Positions 1-4,957 of a DNA stretch of 9,213 nucleotides are shown piece after piece. Within the stretch, counting starts at the first letter, position 1. Each line of letters opens with the position of its first letter. Under the pieces are notes generated by a model. It searched no databases, had not been told where the DNA came from, and saw only the letters and a program-made list of their open reading frames with translations. The translations under genes were made by a program, and so were the position numbers. The stretch is from assembly GCA_964554065.1 (NCBI GenBank), contig CAZKMQ010000032.1, forward strand, positions 1-9,213, in the 5' to 3' direction. This DNA is from CAZKMQ01 sp964554065 (lineage in GTDB: Bacteria; Patescibacteriota; Patescibacteriia; Magasanikbacterales; JBBTQS01).

Positions 1-78
1 ACAGATAAAGATCTTGAAGCAATTGCCATAGCAAAAAGTTTTAATATTAAAAATACAACACAGGTCATTAGTTTATAA
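1..78 (+). CDS. C-terminal end of an unidentified protein (partial)
   Basis: The first frame is open from base 1 and reads 25 residues beginning TDKDLEAIAIAKSF and ending TQVISL before a TAA at 76-78. The composition is protein-like (alternating hydrophobic and charged residues) and the next gene has its own promoter, so this is probably the 3' end of a real gene entering from the left. Too little is visible to name a family. Confidence 0.55.
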   Translation, partial: TDKDLEAIAIAKSFNIKNTTQVISL

Positions 79-100
79 AAGTTTTGATCGCTATATGTAG

Positions 101-129
101 TTGACAATCGATCAGTATTAAGGCATTAT
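101..129 (+). promoter_or_regulatory. Sigma70-type promoter for the tRNA gene
   Basis: A perfect -35 TTGACA (101-106) is followed after 17 bp by CATTAT (124-129, 4 of 6 matches to the -10 consensus). The predicted transcription start, near 136, lies a few bases before the tRNA at 142. A 6-bp inverted repeat, TGATCG (85-90) and CGATCA (109-114), flanks the -35 box and may be coincidental. Confidence 0.65.
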
Positions 130-141
130 ATTGCCATATCC

Positions 142-213
142 GCCGCCATCGTCTAGTGGTTAGGACATCTGGTTCTCATCCAGGGAACAGGGGTTCGATT
201 CCCCTTGGCGGTA
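142..213 (+). tRNA. tRNA-Glu (anticodon CTC)
   Basis: The full cloverleaf can be drawn. The acceptor stem is 142-148 with 206-212 (one G-U pair) and the discriminator is A213. The D arm starts at 151. The anticodon stem 168-172/180-184 encloses the loop TTCTCAT, placing anticodon CTC at 175-177, which reads GAG. The T arm has stem AGGGG/CCCCT and loop TTCGATT. The D arm GTCTAGTGGTTAGGAC is typical of bacterial tRNA-Glu. The 3' CCA is not encoded, so it must be added after transcription. Confidence 0.95.
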
Positions 214-226
214 CAAACAAAAGAGA

Positions 227-336
227 GCTACCACAGGCACGCTTGCGATCCCAGCGGATCGCTACGCTACCATTCGTTGCTTTGCTACTCAACTGAGTAG
301 ACCATGCCAAAGCTACTCATGAGTACCTGTGGTGGC
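227..336. other. Palindrome-rich 110-bp element (structured RNA, terminator region or small repeat element)
   Basis: The ends form a 14-position inverted repeat (227-240 with 323-336) with one mismatch and one G-U pair. Nested inside are three more: a perfect 7-bp hairpin GCGATCC/GGATCGC with a CAGC loop (245-262); a 6-bp stem GCTTTG/CAAAGC (279-284/308-313) enclosing CTACTC/GAGTAG (285-300); and the palindrome TACTCATGAGTA (314-325). GCTACTCA occurs twice (284-291, 312-319), and the two copies compete for the same TGAGTA partners. It begins 13 bp after the tRNA and is followed by an A/T-rich stretch (337-345), so it could end tRNA transcription. No coding frame is seen and no known RNA family is recognised. 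No clear target-site duplication flanks it. The rest of the gap to 447 holds only a possible weak promoter. Confidence 0.5.
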
Positions 337-419
337 ATATTTTATTGTATTGTCTGATGAGAATCGAACGAGGATGGGGCGACGGGTTCATAGTGTGAAG
401 ATTAGAGATTTCGTGTTAA

Positions 420-425
420 GATAAT
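420..425 (+). promoter_or_regulatory. Possible -10 box for the duplicated-domain gene
   Basis: GATAAT matches the -10 consensus at 5 of 6 positions and lies 22 bp before the ATG at 448. No convincing -35 is found 16-18 bp upstream, so the promoter would be weak or activator-dependent. No Shine-Dalgarno sequence is seen in the A/T-rich leader. Confidence 0.3.
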
Positions 426-447
426 TTTGTATTAATTAATTTTGATT

Positions 448-1059
448 ATGAAGAGGAGTTCAGATAAGCCTGGTGTTGGTAGAAAGATTATAGATCTAGG
501 TCCTGCTCTTGAGAAGAGAAGACTTGAAAATGAGTATAAGTGGGCAAATAGAGCGGTAAAAGAGGCACAGGGATTTATGGCAGATATAGATCCTGATTTC
601 CAGATTAGAGCAGAGCCAAGAGTCTTTAGGCCTAGTGATGGTGGTGAAGAGTCGCGCATTTATGCGGTGGCATTTAGTCATGCTACTGATCCATTAATAC
701 GATGGACAATGGATGCGCCTAAAGACGATGAATACTATAAGAATGATTTTGAGAGAGTTGTTAGGGAGGTGTATGAAAAAAGTAAGAAACTTTCAGATGA
801 ACATAGGTGGTCTGAAAAGGCGGTGGAAGCAGCAAAGAATTTTATTGGTAAAATTGATCCTGATTTACGTGTGAATTCAGAAGAAAGAATCTTTACGCCG
901 AAAGATGGCGGCAAAGAATCAAGAGTGTTTGTTTTGGTATTCAGTCACGCAAAAAAACCGTGGATAAGTTGGTCAATGAATGCAAGTCAAAATGAAGATT
1001 ATTACGTAGGTGATTTTGAAAAAACCGTCAGAAATATATATAGCAAAATGAATCGCTGA
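448..1059 (+). CDS. Unrecognised protein with two tandem ~85-aa repeats
   Basis: This gene encodes a soluble, highly charged 203-aa protein with no signal peptide or membrane segment. I do not recognise its family. After a basic ~29-residue leader it consists of two homologous units, residues 30-114 and 119-203, joined by four residues. They align without gaps at about 37 of 85 identical positions. The shared motifs are W-x(4)-AV, F-x(3)-IDPD, E-x-R-x-F-x-P-x-DGG-x-ESR, FSHA-x(2)-P, W-x-M-x-A and YY-x(2)-DFE. The conserved aromatic, DGG and FSHA positions suggest a repeated alpha/beta fold or binding site, but no function can be assigned. The ATG at 448 is preferred to the in-frame TTG at 442; neither has a clear ribosome binding site. 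The stop is TGA, followed by a terminator shared with the convergent gene. Confidence 0.8.
   Translation: MKRSSDKPGVGRKIIDLGPALEKRRLENEYKWANRAVKEAQGFMADIDPDFQIRAEPRVFRPSDGGEESRIYAVAFSHATDPLIRWTMDAPKDDEYYKNDFERVVREVYEKSKKLSDEHRWSEKAVEAAKNFIGKIDPDLRVNSEERIFTPKDGGKESRVFVLVFSHAKKPWISWSMNASQNEDYYVGDFEKTVRNIYSKMNR
535..1056 (+). repeat. Intragenic tandem duplication (units 535-789 and 802-1056)
   Basis: The two units are 255 bp each with a period of 267 bp (89 codons). They are clearly related as protein (roughly 44% identical by hand alignment, no gaps) but much diverged as DNA. This indicates an old duplication kept under selection rather than a recent tandem repeat. Confidence 0.85.
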
Positions 1060-1105
1060 TCTTATAAAAATTGTTTTTAATGATCATCGCAGTAGTGTTT
1101 AATAA

Positions 1106-1137
1106 AATAAAGCCAGTTCGTTAGAACTGGCTTTATT
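1106..1137. terminator. Bidirectional intrinsic terminator
   Basis: A perfect 14-bp stem (1106-1119 with 1124-1137) closes on a GTTA loop. The base of the stem is A-rich on the left and T-rich on the right, so it can act for the plus-strand gene ending at 1059 and for the minus-strand gene ending at 1150. Confidence 0.85.
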
Positions 1138-1149
1138 GGTTTGTTACTG

Positions 1150-1686
1150 TCATTCAGTACCTAGAGCCTCTGCCTGCTGACTGAGAACATCGAACTTTAC
1201 CAGGATTTCAGCGATGCGCGCCGAGATTTGCTTTTTTTTGATTTCCATTTGCTCTTTTCTTTCTCTGATCTCCTCTTTGTATCCACGCTCAGATAGCCCG
1301 AGCTTTTGAAGTTGATGGCGATCTAGGACCTTTACCTCTGCATTTAGGTATTGCTTGAGAAAGAGCATCAGAGAGTCCATGTGCTCTTCCATCTCATTTG
1401 CGAACTTTCCAAGATCGCTTGAGTTAATTTCGTCGAACTTCTCCTGCAGTTCATCACACTCAAGCTTGAGCTCTTCCTGAATAGACTTGGGTTGAATTGG
1501 ATCTAGCCTAAGTGCCTTTTTGCCGTTAAAAAGTTTTCCCAGCCGTTTAAGCACTAGGTGCCAGGTCGCTCCGGCATTGGGGCAACTGACGTTTCTTTCA
1601 ATTTCACCCCCAGCCCAGGGGCCTCTAAGTTGACGAATTTGCACTTTGCCAAGCGCACCACAATCTGGACACGGACCTTGTTCCAT
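1150..1686 (-). CDS. Zinc-ribbon plus coiled-coil protein under a SAM riboswitch
   Basis: This gene encodes 178 aa of unknown function. The start at 1686 is set by AAGGAGAG (1698-1691), six bases upstream; the in-frame ATG at 1713 lies before this site and is rejected. The N-terminus carries a CPDC knuckle (Cys6, Cys9). A second half-site follows at Cys35 (SCPNAGATWH), where the expected second Cys is Ala38, so His43 may be the fourth ligand. Residues ~70-178 are rich in Glu, Lys, Gln and Leu and look like a long helical coiled coil with no membrane segment. A cytoplasmic metal-stabilised scaffold or nucleic-acid-binding adaptor is conceivable but not shown. It is monocistronic, with its own strong promoter and a ~240-nt leader containing an S-box. 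If that reading is right, expression falls when S-adenosylmethionine is plentiful, which hints at a link to methionine, sulfur or methylation. The presence of a gene is secure; its function is open. Confidence 0.8.
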   Translation of the reverse strand: MEQGPCPDCGALGKVQIRQLRGPWAGGEIERNVSCPNAGATWHLVLKRLGKLFNGKKALRLDPIQPKSIQEELKLECDELQEKFDEINSSDLGKFANEMEEHMDSLMLFLKQYLNAEVKVLDRHQLQKLGLSERGYKEEIRERKEQMEIKKKQISARIAEILVKFDVLSQQAEALGTE

Positions 1687-1690
1687 TTTT

Positions 1691-1698
1691 CTCTCCTT
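1691..1698 (-). promoter_or_regulatory. Ribosome binding site that decides the zinc-ribbon start
   Basis: AAGGAGAG on the minus strand, with AAGGAG at 1698-1693, sits six bases before the ATG at 1686. It is the clearest Shine-Dalgarno site in the window. Two leader copies of CUUUCC (1771-1766 and 1738-1733) could pair with GGAGAG (one G-U) and hide it. Confidence 0.75.
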
Positions 1699-1718
1699 GT
1701 TGTTAACGGACAAAAACT

Positions 1719-1748
1719 AAAAAACACACTTTGGAAAGCGTGAAGTGT
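1719..1748 (-). terminator. Possible second attenuator hairpin in the leader
   Basis: On the minus strand ACACTT (1748-1743) pairs with AAGTGT (1731-1726) across an 11-nt loop and is followed by G and six T (1724-1719). The stem is short, so it may be weak. It lies downstream of the main riboswitch terminator and before the ribosome binding site. Confidence 0.45.
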
Positions 1749-1778
1749 TCTGATACATCGCCGGTGGAAAGTTTTGAT

Positions 1779-1806
1779 AAAAAAACAATCGCACTATAGG
1801 CGACGT
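1779..1806 (-). terminator. Riboswitch-controlled intrinsic terminator
   Basis: On the minus strand ACGTCGC (1806-1800) pairs with GCGAT-T-GT (1792-1785) as 7 bp with one bulged T and one G-U. The loop is CTATAGT and six more T follow (1784-1779). Its 5' arm overlaps the strand GATACGTC (1809-1802), which pairs perfectly with the P1 5' strand of the riboswitch. Terminator and antiterminator therefore exclude each other, as expected for an S-box. Confidence 0.65.
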
Positions 1807-1918
1807 ATCTAAGCTATTCGCATCTTCCCAAAAGGGTGGATGTCGCACCTTGCTGTAAGCAGGTTGCGGACGAAGCATTGGGCCATTTCCCTTAGCATCT
1901 TCGTACTCTTGATACGTC
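1802..1918 (-). promoter_or_regulatory. SAM-I (S-box) riboswitch with antiterminator strand
   Basis: Read on the minus strand, the leader carries the S-box signature in order: AUCAAGAG (1913-1906), GGG-loop-GGCCC with AUG following (1891-1876), GCAACC (1867-1862), AAGGUGC (1851-1845), AUCCA (1841-1837) and GGAAGAU (1828-1822). P1 is CGUAUC (1916-1911) with GAUGCG (1824-1819). P2 is ACGAAG (1904-1899) with CUUCGU (1875-1870) and contains an inner GGG/CCC helix. P3 is CCUGCU/AGCAAGG with one bulge, and P4 is CCC/GGG with a UUUU loop. The P2 loop UGG can pair with CCA of J3/4, as in the family pseudoknot. Without SAM, GACGUAUC (1918-1911) can instead pair perfectly with GAUACGUC (1809-1802), blocking the terminator; SAM would favour P1 and termination. 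The family (Rfam RF00162) binds S-adenosylmethionine. Recognition was by eye, not by a covariance model. Confidence 0.85.
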
Positions 1919-1936
1919 TTGAATTGTGCTTAAACT
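1909..1936 (+). promoter_or_regulatory. Possible divergent promoter for the S41 peptidase gene
   Basis: TTGATA (1909-1914) and TAAACT (1931-1936) are separated by 16 bp. The -10 overlaps the -10 of the opposing riboswitch promoter, so the two polymerases could not bind together. The match is moderate. Confidence 0.35.
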
Positions 1937-1962
1937 ATAGCAGAATTGGCAGGGTTTGTCAA
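1934..1962 (-). promoter_or_regulatory. Strong sigma70-type promoter of the riboswitch transcript
   Basis: On the minus strand a perfect TTGACA (1962-1957) is followed after exactly 17 bp by TATAGT (1939-1934). Transcription would start near 1927, about nine bases before P1 of the riboswitch. It overlaps the 5' end of the divergent S41 peptidase gene. Confidence 0.85.
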
Positions 1963-3188
1963 GTGGTATTTTGGGTATTGAATTCGCAATTATCATGGCG
2001 ATGGTTGCGGGTTTTCTGTTTATTGGGTACATTGTGGTTATGACAGACGAAAAAAGATCGCGTTCAATAGAGTCAGAATCAGCTAAGGAGCGGCTGGATT
2101 TTTTGCATACTGCAAAGCAGGCGGTGATGGATAATTTCCCTTTTGAAAATGAGCAAAGCAAAGAGCGATTTGATAGTGCGTGCACTCAATTGGAGTCACG
2201 CGCGCCTGGCATGAGTGATGATGAGTGTGTTTTGCAAATTAAGGACATAGTGCACTCACTAGATAATAGTCATACAACCTTGAAAGAAAAACACACTGAT
2301 ACCTACTATTCAGTAAATCAAGAAATAGTTGCTGTTGACGGAGAATTTTTTTTGCGTGATGACACTGACGAATTAAAAAAGATTTTACGCATTGGCGAAA
2401 GTAGTGCAGAAGGTTTTATCACAGAAACTGCAAAACAAATTCCTGGCGGGACGCAGGAGTGGAAAATGACTAAAGTTCTTGATCAGTTGCGCTATGCAAA
2501 GAATAAAGAGCAAGTGCAACTAACAATACTTGATGATGGAGAAGAAGCACCGTTCACATTGAGTTACCAGGAAAACAAACCAGACAGTGAGCGATCACTT
2601 GTTAAGGGTAAAATACTTGATGAGACTACAGGCTACATTGAAATTAATTCCTGGTCTTCTGATGTGGTGGAACAGGTGAATAAAGAATTAGATGCTATGG
2701 AGCAGTGTGAAGCGATAATTTTTGATGTGAGAAATAACAGCGGTGGGAATAGTAATCTTGCGGAAAAGATTGCAGGCAGGTTTACAGATAAAAAAACAAA
2801 TTATGCGACGACTGTTGATGCGCAAAATAATAAAACAGTTCAAACTCTTGAGCCACAACTACCGCATATAGATAAACAAGTTGTACTACTCACTTCTGCG
2901 CGTTCATTGAGTTCTAATGAAATGTTTGTTCTTTCGCTCAAAGATACGGGGAGTGCTGTCTCAATAGGTGATACAACAGGTGGTGGATCAGGAAATCCAG
3001 ATTTGATTGAATTAAAGCTTGGTGGTAAAAATTACAATTTGAGTGTTGCTAAGTGGAGATTGAATAGACAAAATGGTCAGGCGATTGAAGGTATTGGAAT
3101 AAAGCCAGATATTGAAGCAAAACAATCAGTTGAGAATAGCAAGGATGTGGTATTACAAAAAGCAATTGAATACATCAAAAACAGTTGA
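1956..3188 (+). CDS. Membrane-anchored S41-family peptidase, tricorn/IRBP-like type
   Basis: This gene encodes a predicted serine peptidase of 397-410 aa on the outer face of the membrane. An N-terminal hydrophobic segment (residues ~7-29) is followed by DEKRSRS. The C-terminal half has S41 landmarks: IIFDVRNNSGG (254-264), the nucleophile region LTSARSLSSNE (312-322, probable Ser319), GDTTGGG (338-344) and GIGIKPDI (379-386). CtpA/Tsp proteases carry a catalytic Lys about 25 residues after the Ser. Here that position falls in GGGSG, and an NSH motif is present (Ser105-His106). This fits the Ser-His-Ser-Glu tetrad of the tricorn/IRBP-like branch, with Glu378 as a candidate. No typical PDZ domain is obvious. 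The start is uncertain: TTG 1956, TTG 1971 and ATG 1995 are in frame, none with a good ribosome binding site; the two TTG starts keep a full-length membrane segment. The TGA stop lies inside the -35 box of the zinc operon promoter. Confidence 0.8.
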   Translation: MSSGILGIEFAIIMAMVAGFLFIGYIVVMTDEKRSRSIESESAKERLDFLHTAKQAVMDNFPFENEQSKERFDSACTQLESRAPGMSDDECVLQIKDIVHSLDNSHTTLKEKHTDTYYSVNQEIVAVDGEFFLRDDTDELKKILRIGESSAEGFITETAKQIPGGTQEWKMTKVLDQLRYAKNKEQVQLTILDDGEEAPFTLSYQENKPDSERSLVKGKILDETTGYIEINSWSSDVVEQVNKELDAMEQCEAIIFDVRNNSGGNSNLAEKIAGRFTDKKTNYATTVDAQNNKTVQTLEPQLPHIDKQVVLLTSARSLSSNEMFVLSLKDTGSAVSIGDTTGGGSGNPDLIELKLGGKNYNLSVAKWRLNRQNGQAIEGIGIKPDIEAKQSVENSKDVVLQKAIEYIKNS

Positions 3189-3213
3189 CATAACCACAAA
3201 AATTCGCTATATT
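3185..3213 (+). promoter_or_regulatory. Strong promoter of the znuACB-pld operon
   Basis: A perfect TTGACA (3185-3190) and TATATT (3208-3213, 5 of 6) are spaced by 17 bp. The -35 overlaps the TGA stop of the peptidase gene. Transcription would start near 3220, giving a ~25-nt leader with no Shine-Dalgarno sequence. Confidence 0.8.
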
Positions 3214-3246
3214 GTACTCTCAATAAAGAAAAACATTATACAATAT
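3209..3246. promoter_or_regulatory. Inverted repeat at the zinc operon promoter, possible operator
   Basis: ATATTGTA (3209-3216) and TACAATAT (3239-3246) are perfect 8-bp inverted half-sites whose starts are 30 bp apart, about three helical turns. One overlaps the -10, the other the start codon. A metal-responsive repressor could bind here, but it does not match a Zur or Fur box that I know, and A/T-rich repeats arise easily by chance. Confidence 0.3.
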
Positions 3247-4192
3247 GCGGAAGATACTCATTTCACTTATTATAAGTATCCTAGTGCTTGGTGCGCTGGG
3301 TTTTTGGTTTATATTAACCAAACAGTCTGAAGAGAATAGTGCCACACCGGTAAATGGAGAAAAAGTTGCAGCAGCTGCAACGATTTTCCCTCTATTTGAT
3401 ATTCTTCGCAATGTGGGTGGAGAGTATGTTGATGCACGATTGATTTTGCCGCCAGGAGCAAGCCCGCACCTGTTTTCATTTAGTCCAAGTGACATTGCAA
3501 AGTTGGAAGGTACAGAAGTTATTTTTGCTGTAGGTCATGGACTTGATAATTGGCTTTCTGGTGCTGTTGCTGATGACTATGCCCATGTTGCAGTTGTACC
3601 TGTTGATGATCAGATCACATTGCGCAGCATTGCGTATCATGGTCATGAAGACGATCACGAAGAGGATGATCATGAAGGTGAACAAGAAGAAGTTGTTGAT
3701 CCACACTATTGGCTTGATGTAAATAACGCTATCCAAATTACACGAAACATAAGCGCATACTTGCAATCTATTGATCCGGAAAACGCCAGGGCATACCGTG
3801 CAAATACAGAAGCGTATATCGTAAAGTTAAAAAATCTTGATACTGAGATTATTAGTAAGGTGAATGGTCATGATGAGACAGTTATTACTTTGCATGATGC
3901 GTGGGGCTATTTTGCAGATTATGTGGGGATAGAGATTAGTGGTACATTTGAGCCAGCTGCCGGAGAACAGCCTTCACCGCAATATCTTGAGCAATTGCAG
4001 GAGGTTGTTGCTGAGCATGGTGTACGTACGATCTGGTCTGAGCCACAACTAGACACAACAACGATTGAGCCGTTTGTTGCTGATCTGTCATTAGATATTG
4101 TTACTATTGATCCTATTGGTGGTATTGAAGGAACGGAATCATATATTGATCTTATGCAATTTAATGCAAATGCCATTGTGCAGAGTCCGTAA
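3245..4192 (+). CDS. znuA: Zinc ABC transporter substrate-binding protein
   Basis: This 315-aa protein captures Zn2+ outside the membrane and delivers it to the ZnuB permease. It belongs to the ZnuA/TroA cluster A-I family. The likely metal ligands are His75 (GASPHLF), His154 (DPHYWLD), His217 (TLHDAWGYF) and Asp289 (IDPIGG). The third ligand is His, whereas manganese members usually have Glu, which favours zinc. Between ligands one and two is the charged His-rich loop typical of zinc members (residues ~131-149, with His132, 134, 138 and 143). The N-terminus has a hydrophobic segment (~4-24) but no lipobox Cys, so the protein is probably held by an uncleaved anchor, as suits a cell without a periplasm. 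It is the first gene of the operon and follows a strong promoter; zinc repression is likely but no known operator was recognised. Confidence 0.93.
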   Translation: MRKILISLIISILVLGALGFWFILTKQSEENSATPVNGEKVAAAATIFPLFDILRNVGGEYVDARLILPPGASPHLFSFSPSDIAKLEGTEVIFAVGHGLDNWLSGAVADDYAHVAVVPVDDQITLRSIAYHGHEDDHEEDDHEGEQEEVVDPHYWLDVNNAIQITRNISAYLQSIDPENARAYRANTEAYIVKLKNLDTEIISKVNGHDETVITLHDAWGYFADYVGIEISGTFEPAAGEQPSPQYLEQLQEVVAEHGVRTIWSEPQLDTTTIEPFVADLSLDIVTIDPIGGIEGTESYIDLMQFNANAIVQSP

Positions 4193-4212
4193 CCATGGCA
4201 TGATATATAGTG

Positions 4213-4956
4213 ATGAAGCAAAAAAATAGAAAAATCAAGCAAGTACCAACTGACGAGACAGTAGTTGAAGTCAAGGATCTTGCGGTGCGTATTGAGTCAC
4301 AGGAAATCATTGAAAAAATTTCTTTCACACTCAAGCGCAACAGCATTAGCATGATGATTGGCCCAAATGGATCTGGAAAAACCACACTCATCCGTGCGGT
4401 CATGGGGCTCATTCCTTTAGAGGATGGGTCTGTTCGTTTATTTGGTAAGAAGCCGGCGCAGTTTCGTGAGCGCATTGGATATGTTCCGCAGCGATTCTAT
4501 GTTGATGATGATTTTCCGATTACTGTTGAAGAGTTCTTATCACTCACAGCAGAAGTGAAGGGTGGTCGTGGCATGGCTCGCGCGCTCAAAGAAGTTGGGA
4601 TGGAGCGTACAGAGCAGAAACAGCTATCGCAGCTATCAGGTGGTCAGTTGCAGCGCGTGCTTATTGCACGTGCGCTGTTGGGTAAGCCACTGTTGCTTGT
4701 GCTTGATGAGCCGGTGAGTAGTATTGATGTGGTTGGCTCAAAGTCGATTTATGAGCATTTAGATTTTATTCGTCGTCGTTATGATGTTACTATTATTATC
4801 ATATCGCACGAAATGGATCTTGTTTCGCGCTATGCTGATCAGGTGTTGTGTATTAACAAGCACTTAATGTGCTCTGGCGCGCCAAAAGAGGTTTTTGAAA
4901 GTAAAGAGATGCAGAAGATTTACGGTTCAGAGTTAACGCATTATCACCACCATTAA
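4213..4956 (+). CDS. znuC: Zinc ABC transporter ATP-binding protein
   Basis: This 247-aa cytoplasmic ATPase powers zinc import through ZnuB. The nucleotide-binding motifs are intact: Walker A GPNGSGKTT (residues 50-58), Q-loop YVPQ (90-93), signature LSGGQ (141-145), Walker B LLLVLDEP (160-167) and H-loop ISHE (197-200). The ATG at 4213 is preferred over the GTG directly before it at 4210, and no Shine-Dalgarno is seen. It lies 20 bp after znuA and ends one base before znuB (junction CATTAATATG), so it is probably translationally coupled. The protein ends in HYHHH, which is unusual and may bind metal. Neighbours rather than sequence alone identify zinc as the substrate. Confidence 0.93.
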   Translation: MKQKNRKIKQVPTDETVVEVKDLAVRIESQEIIEKISFTLKRNSISMMIGPNGSGKTTLIRAVMGLIPLEDGSVRLFGKKPAQFRERIGYVPQRFYVDDDFPITVEEFLSLTAEVKGGRGMARALKEVGMERTEQKQLSQLSGGQLQRVLIARALLGKPLLLVLDEPVSSIDVVGSKSIYEHLDFIRRRYDVTIIIISHEMDLVSRYADQVLCINKHLMCSGAPKEVFESKEMQKIYGSELTHYHHH

Positions 4957-4957
4957 T

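Noticed and set aside
227..336. Integrated mobile element or attachment site at the tRNA
   Set aside because: There is no integrase or transposase, no repeat of the tRNA 3' end and no clear target-site duplication in the window. It is kept only as an unexplained structured element.
352..372. CTGATGAG followed closely by CGAAC, resembling a hammerhead ribozyme core
   Set aside because: There is room for only one base pair of stem II, the second box is GAAC rather than GAAA, and no stem I/III pairing or cleavage triplet fits.
361..390. GAATCGAAC, the reverse complement of a tRNA T-loop region, suggesting a minus-strand tRNA or tRNA remnant
   Set aside because: The flanking bases do not form a T stem and no acceptor, anticodon or D arm can be drawn on the minus strand. 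The 9-bp match to the nearby tRNA-Glu is probably chance.
1779..1930. Reading the minus-strand leader as 6S RNA, SRP RNA or a T-box
   Set aside because: It lacks the SRP GGAAGGAAGCAGC loop and a T-box sequence with its UGGN bulge. The ordered S-box motifs explain the conserved parts better.
1840..2043. Plus-strand open frame of 67 aa across the leader and peptidase start
   Set aside because: It runs antisense through the riboswitch and overlaps the peptidase gene in another frame. There is no ribosome binding site and no protein-like pattern.
3220..4475. Several minus-strand open frames of 90-107 aa opposite znuA and znuC
   Set aside because: They are shadows of strongly recognised genes, with no ribosome binding sites and low-complexity or Cys/Ser/Thr-rich translations.
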